From Oscillospiraceae bacterium (GTDB lineage Bacteria; Bacillota; Clostridia; Oscillospirales; Ruminococcaceae), in contig SFJO01000007.1 in the NCBI GenBank assembly GCA_004555865.1, positions 23,298 through 87,297 on the forward strand: a stretch of DNA of 64,000 bases, written 5' to 3'. Under the pieces are notes generated by a model that saw nothing but the letters and a program-made list of their open reading frames with translations, did no database searches and had not been told where the DNA came from. The first letter of the stretch is position 1, and every line of letters starts with the position of its first letter. This document shows, piece after piece, positions 1 through 9,268 of this stretch. The translations under genes were made by a program, and so were the position numbers.

Positions 1-1073
1 GCAACACCATCACCCTGTTTGCGGGCGCCGCCGCCGTGCTCACCCTGGCCATGCTGTCCCTCTCCAAGGGCATCGTCCTCCTCATGTCCACCCCGGAGGC
101 AGCCCAGGCCGGCACCGAGGCCTACCTGCGCATCTGCTTTGCGGGCCTGCCCTTCATCATTGCCTACAACGTCATCAGCGCCATCTTCCGGGGCATGGGC
201 GACTCCAAAAGCCCCATGTACTTCATTGCGGCGGCCTGTGCGGCCAATATCGGGCTGGACCTACTGTTCATGGGGCCGCTGGCCCTGGGCCCGGCCGGCG
301 CGGCGCTGGGCACCACCCTCAGCCAGGCGTTCAGCGTGGTACTGTCCCTCATCGTGGTGGTGCGGCGGCGGATGCTGCCCGGGCTGGCCGCGGCCCATCT
401 GCGCCCCCAGCGGGAATACCTGGGGGACATGGTGAAGATCGGCGTGCCGGTGGCCCTGCAGGACGGTTTCATTCAGGTGTCCTTTCTGGCCATCACCGTG
501 TTTGCCAACCTGCGCGGCCTGAACGACGCGGCCGCCGTGGGCATTGTGGAAAAGATCATCGGCATCCTGTTCCTGGTTCCTTCCACCATGCTGTCCACGG
601 TGTCGGCGCTGGCCGCTCAGAACATCGGTGCGGGCAAGCCTCAGCGCGCCCGGGAGGTCATGCGGGACGCCATCTTCATTACGGCCGGGGTGGGGCTGGT
701 GCTGGCCGGGGCCACCCAGTTCTGCGCCGTTGGGCTGGTGGGGCTGTTCACCGAGTCCGACACGGTGGCCCTCATGGGCAGCCAGTACCTGCGCAGCTAT
801 GTGTGGGACTGCCTGCTGGCGGGCATCCACTTCTGCATCAGCGGCTATTTCTGCGCCTGTGGTGTGTCCGGCTATTCCTTCGCCCACAACGCCATCTCCA
901 TTCTGTGCGCCCGGCTGCCCCTGTCCTGGCTGGCCAGCCGGAACTTCCCGGGCACCCTGTTTCCCATGGGCTGCGCCGCACCGGCCGGTTCGCTGGTGTC
1001 GGTGCTGGTCTGCGGGGTGCTGCTGCGCATCCTGGCCAAAAAGCAGGCCGCGGAGGATTCCAAGGCCGCCTGA
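1..1073 (+). CDS. MATE family efflux transporter (3' part)
   Basis: This is the C-terminal part, about 356 residues, of a multidrug/toxin extrusion family membrane protein; the frame is open from base 3, so the start lies outside the window. Many hydrophobic helices are visible, with family-like segments such as YNVISAIFRGMGDSKSP and the loop LAAQNIGAGKPQRAREVMRDA, which is the typical short cytoplasmic loop of the second six-helix bundle. MATE proteins use an ion gradient to export drugs, metabolites or dyes across the plasma membrane; the substrate cannot be read from sequence. A strong hairpin follows the stop, so the gene ends its own transcription unit. The C-terminus is short and Lys/Ala rich. 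Family assignment is secure, function beyond that is not. Confidence 0.88.
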   Translation, partial: NTITLFAGAAAVLTLAMLSLSKGIVLLMSTPEAAQAGTEAYLRICFAGLPFIIAYNVISAIFRGMGDSKSPMYFIAAACAANIGLDLLFMGPLALGPAGAALGTTLSQAFSVVLSLIVVVRRRMLPGLAAAHLRPQREYLGDMVKIGVPVALQDGFIQVSFLAITVFANLRGLNDAAAVGIVEKIIGILFLVPSTMLSTVSALAAQNIGAGKPQRAREVMRDAIFITAGVGLVLAGATQFCAVGLVGLFTESDTVALMGSQYLRSYVWDCLLAGIHFCISGYFCACGVSGYSFAHNAISILCARLPLSWLASRNFPGTLFPMGCAAPAGSLVSVLVCGVLLRILAKKQAAEDSKAA

Positions 1074-1102
1074 GCGGCGCTGCCCCATTGATTCTGTTTG
1101 AA

Positions 1103-1136
1103 AAAAGCGGTGTGCCCGGCCGGGTGCACCGCTTTT
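1103..1136 (+). terminator. Terminator after the MATE gene
   Basis: A 10-bp perfect stem (AAAAGCGGTG / CACCGCTTTT) with a GC-rich loop ends in a T run, 30 bases after the stop codon. It fits a Rho-independent terminator. Confidence 0.8.
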
Positions 1137-1522
1137 GGGTCTGTTTTCGGCGCGCTTTACCTCTCGAAAGCATATTGTACAAAACGCCGAACCGTATGGA
1201 CAAAATCCCCAAAAGCAGGGGGGATTCTCTGTGCAATTTGGAGATTTTCTAAAAATTCTTCTAAAATTAGTTGAAAAATTTTTGTCCATATGGTAGATTG
1301 AAGTTGAAAATAGAACGTTTGTTCCGGTTGTGTCCCGGAAAATCAAAACCAAATAAAATGAGCCTTTGAGACGTGAGCACGGGGTTGGGACGGCAGGAAA
1401 CTGCCGATTTCTTCTCTGCGCTTTTTTCTTTGTCTCGCCGGCGCATGGCCCGTCCCCCCCGGCGCATATATAAAAGGGGACGGCCCCGCCGGAACGGGCC
1501 GAACAGAAGGAGGAATCTGCCA
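1137..1522. other. Structured AT-rich gap before glpP, no gene
   Basis: No convincing gene is present. The gap holds a 14-base inverted repeat (1192-1205 and 1280-1293, one mismatch) that encloses a smaller hairpin (AATCCCC / GGGGATT at 1204-1210 and 1220-1226), and a CGGCAG-GAAA-CTGCCG hairpin with a GNRA-type loop at 1391-1406. The last 70 bases before glpP are very GC-rich and can fold (CGGCCC/GGGCCG) just upstream of its ribosome site. It may hold the glpP promoter and leader; no clear -35/-10 pair was found. Confidence 0.5.
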
Positions 1523-2092
1523 TTGGAACAGAAATTTTATGACGCTGTGGCGGCCTCGCCGGTCATCGCGGCCGTAAAAAACATGGAGGGGCTGGAGCAA
1601 TGCCTGGCCACCGACACCATCCAGGTGGTATTTCTGCTGTTCGGCGACATCTGCTCCATTGGGGACATTGTGGCCCGGGTCAAGCAGGCAGGCAAGCTGG
1701 CCATGGTGCACGCCGATCTGGTCACCGGGCTGTCCGGCTCCAAGGAGATCGCGGTGGATTTTCTGCACAGCGCCACCCAGGCGGACGGCATCATCTCCAC
1801 CCGGCCCAACTTCATCCGCCGCGCGCGGGAGCTGCACCTGTACACGGTGCTCCGCGTGTTCGTGATCGACTCCATGGCGCTTTCCGGCGTGGAAAAGCTG
1901 GAGAGCGTCCACCCGGATTTTCTGGAGGTGCTGCCGGGGGTCATGCCCAAAACCATCCGGAAGATCTGCGCCGCCGTTCACACCCCGGTGCTGGCCGGGG
2001 GCCTGATTTCCGACAAAGAGGATGTGATGGCCGCCCTGCGCGCCGGGGCCATGGCCATTTCCACCACCAACCAGCAGGTGTGGATGATGTAA
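1523..2092 (+). CDS. glpP: Glycerol-3-phosphate responsive antiterminator GlpP
   Basis: A 189-residue member of the GlpP family. In Bacillus subtilis GlpP binds glycerol-3-phosphate and the leader RNA of glp messages, preventing early termination. Typical segments are FLLFGDICSIGDIV near residue 35, MVHADLVTGLSGSKEIAVDF near 60, GIISTRPNFIRRAREL near 90, and a TIM-barrel-like end with PVLAGGLISDKEDV. I chose the TTG at 1523 because AAGGAGG lies 9-15 bases upstream and family homology starts there; the frame is open further upstream but that part is not family-like. It heads the glycerol cluster (TetR regulator, glpK, glpF and the dehydrogenase genes follow), supporting control of those genes. 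Confidence 0.9.
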   Translation: MEQKFYDAVAASPVIAAVKNMEGLEQCLATDTIQVVFLLFGDICSIGDIVARVKQAGKLAMVHADLVTGLSGSKEIAVDFLHSATQADGIISTRPNFIRRARELHLYTVLRVFVIDSMALSGVEKLESVHPDFLEVLPGVMPKTIRKICAAVHTPVLAGGLISDKEDVMAALRAGAMAISTTNQQVWMM

Positions 2093-2296
2093 CCCGTGTT
2101 TTTGGTTTCTTCCCGGCCGACAGGCCGGATGTGTGTGTGCTTGTTTGAACGAAAACCCGGCCGTGCCCGAAGGCCGGGTGGCCCCGCGCAGCGGCGTGCC
2201 CGACGCTGCGGCGGACGTTTCTGGGAGGCAGCTTTCCCCGCGTGAACGGCCCCGTTTGCCCGCCGGGGAGGGCAGCTTCTGAAAGGAGTATGTGCA

Positions 2297-2860
2297 ATGT
2301 GCTGTGACACAAAACAGAAGATCGCGCAGGCTCTGCGCCAGCTGATGCTGGAGCGGCCGCTGAAAAAAATCACGGTGCAGGACCTGATGGAACGCACCCA
2401 GATGAAGCGGCAGACCTTTTACTACCATTTTCAGGACATTTACGACGTGCTGGTGTGGATCTGCCGCCGCCAGCTGGTGGAGCCGCTGGAACGGCCCGAC
2501 TACGCCAGCTTTGAGGAGTGGCTGACCACCGCCCTGGAACTGCTGGACTGCGACCGGCAGTTCTACCGCCGGGCCATGGCCGCCGCCGACCCAAGCCCCC
2601 TGAACGCCCTGTGTGAAGAGCTGCTGCGGCCCCGGCTGCGGGCGCTGCTGTTCGGCTGCCGGGAAGAGCGGCTGGACGAAAACCAGCGCTTTGTGCTGGA
2701 CTTTGCCATGCACGCCGTGATGGATCAGCTGCGGCGGCTGCTGCTCTCCCGCCGGCCGCTGGATTTGAACGAGGCCCGGGCCAAGGCCGTGTGCCTGCTG
2801 GAGACTTTTGGCCTGGACGGGGCCGAGCGGAACAATGCCGTGCACATTGCCGGCGCATAA
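2297..2860 (+). CDS. TetR/AcrR family regulator (DhaS-like)
   Basis: A 187-residue regulator with an N-terminal TetR-type helix-turn-helix (residues about 8-55: KIAQALRQLMLERPLKK, ITVQDLMERTQMKRQTFYYHF) and an all-helical C-terminal domain like those of DhaS-type proteins. DhaS relatives control dihydroxyacetone kinase genes as unusual TetR-fold activators; whether this protein activates or represses is unknown. AAGGAG sits 9 bases before the ATG. A strong terminator follows, so it is transcribed apart from glpK, but its place between glpP and glpK suggests it acts on glycerol genes. The DNA-binding domain assignment is secure; the target is inferred from position only. Confidence 0.82.
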   Translation: MCCDTKQKIAQALRQLMLERPLKKITVQDLMERTQMKRQTFYYHFQDIYDVLVWICRRQLVEPLERPDYASFEEWLTTALELLDCDRQFYRRAMAAADPSPLNALCEELLRPRLRALLFGCREERLDENQRFVLDFAMHAVMDQLRRLLLSRRPLDLNEARAKAVCLLETFGLDGAERNNAVHIAGA

Positions 2861-2900
2861 GCCGCCCGCCGCAAACCGGTGTTTCCTCCGTGTGATCCAT

Positions 2901-2940
2901 ACGCCCCCAATGCCGCCCCCCGGCATTGGGGGCGTTTTTT
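2901..2940 (+). terminator. Terminator after the TetR gene
   Basis: A 15-bp perfect stem (ACGCCCCCAATGCCG and its complement) around a CCCCC loop runs into TTTTTT. This is one of the clearest intrinsic terminators in the window. Confidence 0.93.
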
Positions 2941-3221
2941 ATTCGGTCAAGGCGGAAAGTGTCCGTGTGCAATCCGCAAAACTCTGTGCAGTTTTTATAC
3001 AAAGCCAGCTTTATGTAAAAAAGTTTTATAATAACTATACAAATCCATTGGTCTGTCCAATGACTTCCGCCCGAAGAACTGGTACACTAAAACCATCAGG
3101 AAAGCACCGGAACCGCAGCGTTCGCCGCTTTACACAGAGCGAACAGCAGGCGCTTTCAAACAAGGCACAGCAACGCTGGCCTTATCGTGTGAAACCGAAC
3201 GGAAAAGGAGGAATTCTCACC
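2941..3221 (+). promoter_or_regulatory. glpK upstream region with palindrome
   Basis: The gap turns AT-rich near 2990-3050. A TATAAT hexamer at 3027-3032 has no good -35 partner, and TACACT at 3083-3088 is a second candidate -10. Between them lies the inverted repeat ATTGG-TCTGT-CCAAT (3047-3061), a possible operator. The AAGGAGG at 3205-3211 decides the glpK start. Confidence 0.4.
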
Positions 3222-4718
<1,497 letters not shown>

Positions 4719-4726
4719 CACATCAG

Positions 4727-4790
4727 AAACGGCCGCTCGGCCGTTTGGGCACACGCAGGGCAGGCAGCCGCTCCTACCGGCTGCCTGCCC
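4727..4790 (+). other. Two tandem hairpins between glpK and glpF
   Basis: AAACGGCCG-CT-CGGCCGTTT (4727-4746) is followed by a 13-bp stem, GGGCAGGCAGCCG / CGGCTGCCTGCCC (4758-4790). Neither is followed by a T run, so they are more likely RNA-processing or stability elements, or antitermination targets, than simple terminators. Confidence 0.55.
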
Positions 4791-4881
4791 GCCCCGCCCG
4801 GGCGCTGCGGCCCTGTATAAGGAACGAGGCGCGCCGCGAGCTTTGGCGCACCTGTGATAGTTTTGAAAGGAGGAACCGTAC

Positions 4882-5592
4882 ATGTTACCGTATATTGCTG
4901 AGTTTCTAGGCACAATGATGCTGATCATCCTGGGCGACGGCGTTGTCGCCAACGTTACCCTGAATAAATCCGGCATGAAGGGCGCCGGCTCCATCCAGAT
5001 TACCCTGGCCTGGGGCCTTGCTGTTATGGTGCCCGCCTTCATCTTCGGCGCCGCCTCCGGCGCAAGCTTCAACCCCGCGCTGACCATCGCCCTGGCTGTG
5101 GACGGCAGCTTTGACTGGGCCATGGTTCCCGGTTACATCATTGCCCAGTTCGCCGGTGCGTTTGTGGGCGCCGTCATCGTGTACCTGATGTTCAAGGATC
5201 AGTTCGACGCAACCGACGATCCCGGCACCAAGCTGGGCGTGTTCTCCACCGGTCCTTCCGTTCCCAATATGCCCCGCAACATCTTCTGTGAAGCCGTGGC
5301 CACCTTCGTTCTGGTCTTCGCCATCAAGGGTATGGCGCAGGTCGGCGGCCTGAACGGCGCGCAGGGCAACTTCCTGGTGTTCGGCATCATCACCTCCATC
5401 GGCATGTCTCTCGGCGGCCTGACCGGTTACGCCCTGAACCCTGCCCGTGACATCGGCCCCCGCATCGCCCACGCCGTTCTGCCCATCAAGGGTAAGGGCA
5501 GCTCCAACTGGGGCTACGCTCCGGTTCCCGTGGTTGGCCCCATCATCGGCGGCATCGTGGCCGTGCTGCTGTACCAGGCCATCCCCTGGTAA
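4882..5592 (+). CDS. glpF: Glycerol uptake facilitator (aquaglyceroporin)
   Basis: A 236-residue MIP-family channel with six membrane helices and two re-entrant NPA loops: SFNPALTIA (Asn64-Pro65-Ala66) and ALNPARDIGPR (Asn186-Pro187-Ala188). Asp190 directly after the second NPA-R is the residue that separates glycerol facilitators from water-only aquaporins. It lets glycerol diffuse across the plasma membrane, where glycerol kinase traps it. The start has AAAGGAGG 8 bases upstream. Probably cotranscribed with glpK. Confidence 0.95.
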   Translation: MLPYIAEFLGTMMLIILGDGVVANVTLNKSGMKGAGSIQITLAWGLAVMVPAFIFGAASGASFNPALTIALAVDGSFDWAMVPGYIIAQFAGAFVGAVIVYLMFKDQFDATDDPGTKLGVFSTGPSVPNMPRNIFCEAVATFVLVFAIKGMAQVGGLNGAQGNFLVFGIITSIGMSLGGLTGYALNPARDIGPRIAHAVLPIKGKGSSNWGYAPVPVVGPIIGGIVAVLLYQAIPW

Positions 5593-5974
5593 CGAGTGCT
5601 TTGCAAAAAACACTTGAACAACCCGCTGATTTGTGTTAGCGTACTCTTTGACCAATGGTTTTTCTCCGTAAGGCCCGTCGTGGGCTGACAACCGCATCCC
5701 ACACCTGGCCTTTCAGCAGAGCATAGAGAACGCTGTGAGCCGGGCAGCCGAAGCCCTTCTCACCGAAGGAGTTTATTCCGGCTGCCCGGCTCGCTTTTTG
5801 CGGACGGTGCGCGGCAGCCCCGCCCGGATCAAAAGCCCCACGTCAACCCGCCCAAGGGCAGCCCCGCTGCCCGCTTCTGAGCCTGCGTTCCCCGCACGGC
5901 ACACCGGCCTGCCCGGCCGCCGCTCCGGGAATCCGGCTTCGCAATGGCAATATGAAAAAAGGAGTGATCTCACC
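5593..5974 (+). other. Gap and leader between glpF and the dehydrogenase genes
   Basis: No gene is seen in these 382 bases. The region holds the terminator-like hairpin at 5737-5797 and then a GC-rich stretch up to the ribosome site GGAG at 5961-5964. The frame of the next gene is open from 5735, but that part encodes an Arg/Pro-rich sequence unlike the family. Confidence 0.5.
5737..5797 (+). terminator. Terminator-like hairpin ahead of the dehydrogenase genes
   Basis: A 14-bp perfect stem, GAGCCGGGCAGCCG (5737-5750) with CGGCTGCCCGGCTC (5779-5792), has a 28-base loop and is followed by GCTTTTT. It lies 145 bases after glpF and 178 bases before the next start codon. It may end the glpKF message, or be the conditional terminator that GlpP relieves; the latter is inference. 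Confidence 0.75.
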
Positions 5975-7405
5975 GTGTATGACATCGTGATCATCGGCGC
6001 AGGCGTTTCCGGCTGTGCCATCGCCCGGGAGCTTTCCCGCTACAAGGCAGACATTCTGGTGGTGGAACGGGAAGAGGACGTGTGCTGCGGCACCTCCAAG
6101 GCCAACAGCGCCATCGTTCATGCCGGTTTTGACGCCGCCCACGGCACCCTCATGGCCAAGCTGAACGTGGAGGGCAGCAGGATGATGCCCGCCCTGGCCA
6201 AGGAGCTGGACTTCCACTACAAGCAGAACGGCAGCCTGGTTGTGTGCATGAGCGAGGAGGACCGCCCCGCCCTGAACAAGCTGTATGAAAACGGCGTGGC
6301 CAATGGGGTAGAGGGGCTGCGCATCGTGGAGAAGGACGAGCTTCAGAAGATGGAACCGAACATCTCCGACAACGCCGTGGCCGCCCTGTACGCCCCCACC
6401 GGCGGCATTGTGTGCCCCTTCGGCCTGACCTTTGCCTTCGCCGAGAACGCCGCCAAGAACGGCGCGAAGTTCCAGTTTGACACCGAAGTGCTGGAAGTGG
6501 CCCCCATGGACGGCGGCTGGAAGCTGCACACCTCCAAGGGCGACATCGAGACCAAGGTGGTGGTAAACGCCGCGGGTCTGTACTCGGATAAGTTCCACAA
6601 TCAGGCGGGCGGCGCGCCCATGAAGATCATCCCCCGCCGAGGCGATTACTTCCTGCTGGACCGCACCACCGGCGGCTTTGTGAAGAACACCATCTTCCAG
6701 CTGCCCGGCAAGTACGGCAAGGGCGTTCTGGTCAGCCCCACCGTACACGGCAACACCATCGTGGGCCCCACCGCCATTGACATCGAGGACAAGGAGGCCA
6801 CCGCCACCACCCAGGCCGGCCTGGACGAAGTGCGCGAGAAATCCGGCATTGCCGTGAAGAACCTGCCCCTGCGCCAGGTGATCACCAGCTTTGCGGGCCT
6901 GCGCGCCCATGAGGCCCGCCATGAGTTCTTCATCGGCGAGGTGAAGCCCGGCTTTGTGGACTGCGCGGCCATCGAGTCGCCCGGCCTGTCCTCCAGCCCC
7001 GCCATCGGCAAGATGGTGGCCGGCATTGTGGAGGGCATCCTCCACCTGGAGAAGGACCCCGCCTTCGACCCCACCCGCAAGGGCATTCTGGACCCCAAGA
7101 CCCTCAGCCCCGAGGAGCACGCCGCCCTCATCAAGAAGAACCCCGCCTACGGCACGGTCATCTGCCGGTGCGAGACCGTTACCGAGGGCGAAATTCTGGA
7201 CGCCATTCATCGGGTGCCCGGCGCCCGCAGCCTGGACGGCGTGAAGCGCCGCACCCGGGCCGGAATGGGCCGCTGCCAGGCCGGCTTCTGCAGCCCCCGC
7301 GTGATGGAGATTCTGGCCCGCGAGCTGGGTGTAGACCAGAGCGAGATCACCAAGGCCGGCGGCAAGTCCAAGCTGATCGTCGGCACCAACAAGGACAAGG
7401 TGTAA
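5975..7405 (+). CDS. GlpA-type FAD-dependent glycerol-3-phosphate dehydrogenase
   Basis: A 476-residue FAD oxidoreductase of the GlpA/LhgO group. The N-terminus is a dinucleotide fold (VYDIVIIGAGVSGCAIAREL), then a DAO-type FAD domain (TSKANSAIVHAGFD), and a C-terminal BFD-like iron-sulfur domain with Cys397, Cys399, Cys434 and Cys439 (CRC and CQAGFC). Proteins of this make-up, with two partner genes, replace membrane GlpD in many anaerobes and oxidise glycerol-3-phosphate to dihydroxyacetone phosphate. I chose the GTG at 5975 because homology starts there and GGAGTG lies 10 bases upstream. The next two genes follow within 20 bases each. The electron acceptor is unknown. Confidence 0.87.
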   Translation: MYDIVIIGAGVSGCAIARELSRYKADILVVEREEDVCCGTSKANSAIVHAGFDAAHGTLMAKLNVEGSRMMPALAKELDFHYKQNGSLVVCMSEEDRPALNKLYENGVANGVEGLRIVEKDELQKMEPNISDNAVAALYAPTGGIVCPFGLTFAFAENAAKNGAKFQFDTEVLEVAPMDGGWKLHTSKGDIETKVVVNAAGLYSDKFHNQAGGAPMKIIPRRGDYFLLDRTTGGFVKNTIFQLPGKYGKGVLVSPTVHGNTIVGPTAIDIEDKEATATTQAGLDEVREKSGIAVKNLPLRQVITSFAGLRAHEARHEFFIGEVKPGFVDCAAIESPGLSSSPAIGKMVAGIVEGILHLEKDPAFDPTRKGILDPKTLSPEEHAALIKKNPAYGTVICRCETVTEGEILDAIHRVPGARSLDGVKRRTRAGMGRCQAGFCSPRVMEILARELGVDQSEITKAGGKSKLIVGTNKDKV

Positions 7406-7420
7406 GGGAGGGTGTAAACC

Positions 7421-8683
7421 GTGAAAGAGTATGAACTTGTCATCATCGGCGGCGGCCCCGCCGGTCTGGCCGCAGCAGTGGAAGCCCGCAAGAGCGGCAT
7501 TCAGGACATTCTGATTCTGGAGCGCGACAACGAACTGGGCGGCATTCTGAACCAGTGCATTCACAACGGCTTCGGCCTGCATACCTTCAAGGAGGAGCTG
7601 ACCGGCCCCGAGTACGCCGGGCGCTTCATCCAGCAGGTGAAGGAGCTGGACATTCCCTACAAGCTGAACACCATGGTGCTGGATCTGGCGGCGGATAAAA
7701 CCGTCACTGCCATGAACCGGGAGGACGGCCTGTTCCAGCTGCACCCCAAGGCCGTGATTCTGGCCATGGGCTGCCGCGAGCGGCCCCGCGGCGCGCTGAA
7801 CATTCCCGGCTACCGGCCCGCCGGCATCTTCACCGCCGGCACCGCCCAGCGCCTGGTGAACATGGAGGGCTATATGCCCGGCCGCAAGGTGGTCATCCTG
7901 GGCTCCGGCGACATCGGCCTGATCATGGCCCGCCGCATGACCCTGGAGGGCGCGCAGGTGCAGGTGGTTGCCGAGCTGATGCCCTACTCCGGCGGCCTGA
8001 AGCGGAACATCGTCCAGTGCCTGGACGACTACGGCATTCCCCTGAAGCTGAGCCACACCGTGGTGGACATTGAGGGCAAAGAGCGGGTGGAGGGCATTAC
8101 CCTGGCCCGCGTGGAGAACGGCAGGCCGGTGCCCGGCACTGAGGAGCACTACGACTGCGACACCCTGCTGCTGAGCTGCGGCCTGATCCCCGAAAACGAG
8201 CTGAGCCGCGCCGCCGGTGTGGAGCTGAACCCCGTGACCAACGGTCCCGCCGTGAACGAGAGCCTGGAAACCAGCATTCCCGGCGTGTTTGCCGCCGGCA
8301 ACGTGCTGCACGTGCATGACCTGGTGGACTATGTTTCCGAAGAGGCCGGCGCCGCCGGCCGCCACGCCGCCAAGTACATTCAGGCGGGCTGCAAGGACGA
8401 GACCGCCCGCACCCTGCCTGTGAAGTGCGAGAACGGTGTGCGCTACACCGTACCCGTGGCCGTCCGGCCGGACTGCGCCGATGGCCTGGTCACCCTGCGC
8501 TTCCGCGTGGGCAATGTGTACAAGAACAAAAAAGTGGCCGTGTATGCGGGCGACACCTGCATCTTCAGCCGCAAGCGGCCCGTGCTGGCCCCCGGTGAGA
8601 TGGAGACCGTTCAGCTGAAGGCCCAGCTGCTGCTGGACCATCCGGAAGCGGACCACATCACCGTGACCCTGGAGGAGGCGTAA
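7421..8683 (+). CDS. FAD/NAD(P)-binding oxidoreductase, dehydrogenase partner
   Basis: A 420-residue flavoprotein of the pyridine nucleotide-disulfide oxidoreductase fold. It starts with ELVIIGGGPAGLAAAVEARK (FAD motif), has a second nucleotide motif at VVILGSGDIGLIMARRMTLEG near residue 155, and the late FAD contact GVFAAGNVLHVHDLVDYVS. The GTG start is 15 bases after the previous stop, with GGGAGG in between. In clostridia this gene regularly sits between a GlpA-like dehydrogenase and a DUF1667 protein; it probably carries electrons between them. It has no redox-active CxxC pair of the thioredoxin reductase type that I can see. Exact reaction is inferred from context. Confidence 0.85.
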   Translation: MKEYELVIIGGGPAGLAAAVEARKSGIQDILILERDNELGGILNQCIHNGFGLHTFKEELTGPEYAGRFIQQVKELDIPYKLNTMVLDLAADKTVTAMNREDGLFQLHPKAVILAMGCRERPRGALNIPGYRPAGIFTAGTAQRLVNMEGYMPGRKVVILGSGDIGLIMARRMTLEGAQVQVVAELMPYSGGLKRNIVQCLDDYGIPLKLSHTVVDIEGKERVEGITLARVENGRPVPGTEEHYDCDTLLLSCGLIPENELSRAAGVELNPVTNGPAVNESLETSIPGVFAAGNVLHVHDLVDYVSEEAGAAGRHAAKYIQAGCKDETARTLPVKCENGVRYTVPVAVRPDCADGLVTLRFRVGNVYKNKKVAVYAGDTCIFSRKRPVLAPGEMETVQLKAQLLLDHPEADHITVTLEEA

Positions 8684-8686
8684 ACC

Positions 8687-9052
8687 ATGGAAAAGATTGA
8701 TCTGATCTGCATCGGGTGCCCCATGGGCTGCCCCATCAGCGTGGAGATGGAAAACGGGGAAGTGGTGAGCGTAACCGGCAACACCTGCCCCCGGGGCGAT
8801 GCATACGCCCGCAAAGAGGTCACCAACCCCACCCGCATTGTCACCAGCACGGTGCGCGTGACGGGCGGCAAGCTGGCCATGGCTTCGGTCAAAACCGCCA
8901 GCGACATTCCCAAGGGCCGCATTTTTGACTGCGTTAAGGCCCTGAAGGACGTGGAGATTCCCGCCCCGGTCACCATTGGCCAGGTGGTGCTGAAGGATGC
9001 CGCCGGTACCGGTGTGGACATCATCGCCACCAAGAACGTGCCTGTGGCCTGA
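8687..9052 (+). CDS. DUF1667 family small iron-sulfur protein
   Basis: A 121-residue protein with four Cys near the N-terminus: Cys8, Cys11 and Cys15 in LICIGCPMGC, and Cys34 in NTCPRGD. This matches DUF1667 proteins, found beside GlpA-like dehydrogenases; the four Cys could hold an iron-sulfur cluster, and the protein may play the electron-transfer role of GlpC without its membrane part. The ATG is 3 bases after the previous stop, so translation is probably coupled. A strong terminator follows. Function is inferred from genomic context. Confidence 0.85.
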   Translation: MEKIDLICIGCPMGCPISVEMENGEVVSVTGNTCPRGDAYARKEVTNPTRIVTSTVRVTGGKLAMASVKTASDIPKGRIFDCVKALKDVEIPAPVTIGQVVLKDAAGTGVDIIATKNVPVA

Positions 9053-9158
9053 GCTTTTGCCGCAGCGCAGCCTTTCCTTGCCGGAGAGCAGGCCGGCAGA
9101 AATGCCGGAACCGCCCCTGGTTTTTAACGGGCTGCCCCCAGGCCCGTCCTTTTCCCGA

Positions 9159-9203
9159 ACACCCGCCCCCGGTGCCGTCAGGCATCGGGGGCGGGTGTTT
9201 TTT
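9159..9203 (+). terminator. Terminator of the glycerol cluster
   Basis: An 18-19 bp stem (AACACCCGCCCCCGGTGCC against GGCATCGGGGGCGGGTGTT, one G-T/A mismatch) with a GTCA loop and a TTTTTT tail. It marks the end of the + strand cluster facing the minus-strand genes. Confidence 0.92.
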
Positions 9204-9229
9204 CTCCGCGAAGAAATTCAGAAACATCA

Positions 9230-9255
9230 AAAAAGCCTTCCCCGCGAGGGGAAAC
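9230..9255 (-). terminator. Minus-strand terminator with CTTCCCC palindrome
   Basis: Read on the minus strand, TTTCCCC-TCGCG-GGGAAGG is followed by CTTTTTTG. It ends the helical-protein gene at 9269. The palindrome core resembles the repeat family seen at 45.8-61.2 kb, but the rest of that repeat is absent. Confidence 0.7.
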
Positions 9256-9268
9256 CAAGGGCGCTGCC

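Noticed and set aside
1313..1324. GAACGTTTGTTC, resembling a Gram-positive LexA box
   Set aside because: The GAAC-n4-GTTC core fits, but the inner bases deviate from the consensus and no SOS gene is adjacent; one such match in a window this size can be chance.
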